Origin: Thereva unica
Taxonomy: Eukaryota; Arthropoda; Insecta; Diptera; Therevidae
Direction of reading: 5' to 3'
Assembly (NCBI GenBank): GCA_949987705.1
Contig: OX465282.1
Span: forward strand, 86,726,070-86,790,069
Length of the DNA stretch: 64,000 bases
Shown piece after piece: positions 63,603-64,000 of this stretch. Numbering within the stretch: the first letter of the stretch is position 1; every line of letters begins with the position of its first letter. The notes under the pieces were generated by a model. That model did no database searches and was not told the DNA's origin. It saw only the letters and a list, made by a program, of their open reading frames with translations. Position numbers and translations under genes: made by a program.

Positions 63603-64000
63603 ACAACTTTTCCAGTTCCGTTATTTGATCAGATTCGTGAAAAATTGGCCGGAGGGAGTAAGTTCAGTAAAATGGATTTGAAGGATGCATATTTACAGTT
63701 TGAAATTGCTCCTGAATCACGTAAGTACCTTACAATCTCCACACATCTTGGATATTTCCAATATAATGGACTGCCTTTCGGTATCGCAAATGCACCGGCG
63801 ATCTGTCAAAGGTATTTACATAAGTTGTTACAGGATATACCGGGGGTCGCCATTTACTTTGATGACATCGCAATAACAGGCAAAGATGACCAGGAACATT
63901 TGGAACGCTTAAAGGTAGTGTTACAGCGATTGAAAAATGCCAAGTTTACAGCTCAACGAAATAAATGTACTTTTCTGGAAAATTCGATTGAATATTTGGG
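63603..64000 (+). pseudogene. Ty3/gypsy RT fragment, runs off the window
   Basis: Open from after a TAA at about 63600 to the window end: FPVPLFDQIREKLAGGSKFS, KMDLKDAYLQFEIAPESRKY, LPFGIANAPAICQRYLHKLL, VAIYFDDIAITGKDDQEHLE and FLENSIEYLG. These are RT motifs of K02A2.6-like Ty3/gypsy elements. The catalytic box is FDDI instead of the usual YLDD or YVDD, with both Asp kept. The stop just upstream suggests a damaged element, but only the start of the RT is visible, so the status of the rest is unknown. Confidence 0.8.

Noticed and set aside
1..64000. CRISPR arrays, bacterial operons or rRNA
   Set aside because: No regularly spaced short repeats, no ribosome-binding-site-led operons and no rRNA motifs; the element content is clearly animal.

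Overview
The window looks like a transposon-dense stretch of an insect genome, most probably a higher fly (Diptera). The evidence is the AT-rich background, a 17.6/297/gypsy-type errantivirus primed by tRNA-Ser, Jockey-, LOA- and RTE-like LINEs, a BEL/Pao gag, a decayed Helitron, and many short inverted-repeat elements. I see no host protein-coding gene that I can support, no rRNA, no convincing functional tRNA and no CRISPR array. The fly assignment is inferred from the element families; no diagnostic host gene is present.

Layout. 1-9.7 kb: a long-armed foldback element, a 5' end piece of the RTE-like LINE, a decayed Helitron Rep fragment, a hAT-like MITE with an 8-bp duplication, LINE scraps and dispersed repeats. 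9.7-17.2 kb: a mosaic of broken LINEs and Ty3/gypsy pieces; one LINE carries three MITEs whose removal restores the LINE frame at two of the sites. 17.3-20.4 kb and 29.3-34 kb: AT-rich sequence that is mostly free of recognisable transposons and may be host intergenic or intronic DNA. 20.4-25.2 kb: nested inverted-repeat elements, including two 109-bp near-perfect hairpins. 25.3-27.7 kb: a LOA/R1-like LINE and a Ty3/gypsy pol, both broken, on the minus strand. 34.3-35.2 kb: a broken Jockey-like LINE.

37.0-40.3 kb holds a full-length RTE-like LINE (minus strand, intact 991-residue ORF, 12-bp target duplication). It sits in the leader of one of two divergently arranged promoter-like segments (about 40.3-40.6 kb, and 43.65-43.85 joined to 46.18-46.27 kb) that carry a heat-shock-type element, a TATA box and an initiator. 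The second promoter is split by a Jockey-like LINE with a 39-bp duplication. 46.3-49.1 kb: a LINE 3' end abutting a BEL/Pao gag that is partly duplicated, with an inverted-repeat element at the junction. 49.9-50.3 kb: a deleted Tc1-like element.

50.44-55.03 kb is a young Jockey-type LINE with intact ORF2, a 15-bp target duplication and an internally inverted 5' part, the signature of twin priming. 55.07-62.94 kb is a complete errantivirus: two identical 450-bp LTRs, a 4-bp target duplication, tRNA-Ser primer site, gag, pol by -1 frameshift, env and polypurine tract. Its leader has a reiterated stem-loop motif with covarying stems. The window ends inside the reverse transcriptase of a different Ty3/gypsy element.

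The intact elements encode retrotransposition machinery: endonuclease plus reverse transcriptase in the LINEs; protease, reverse transcriptase, RNase H, integrase and envelope in the errantivirus. The short inverted-repeat elements encode nothing and would depend on transposases supplied elsewhere.
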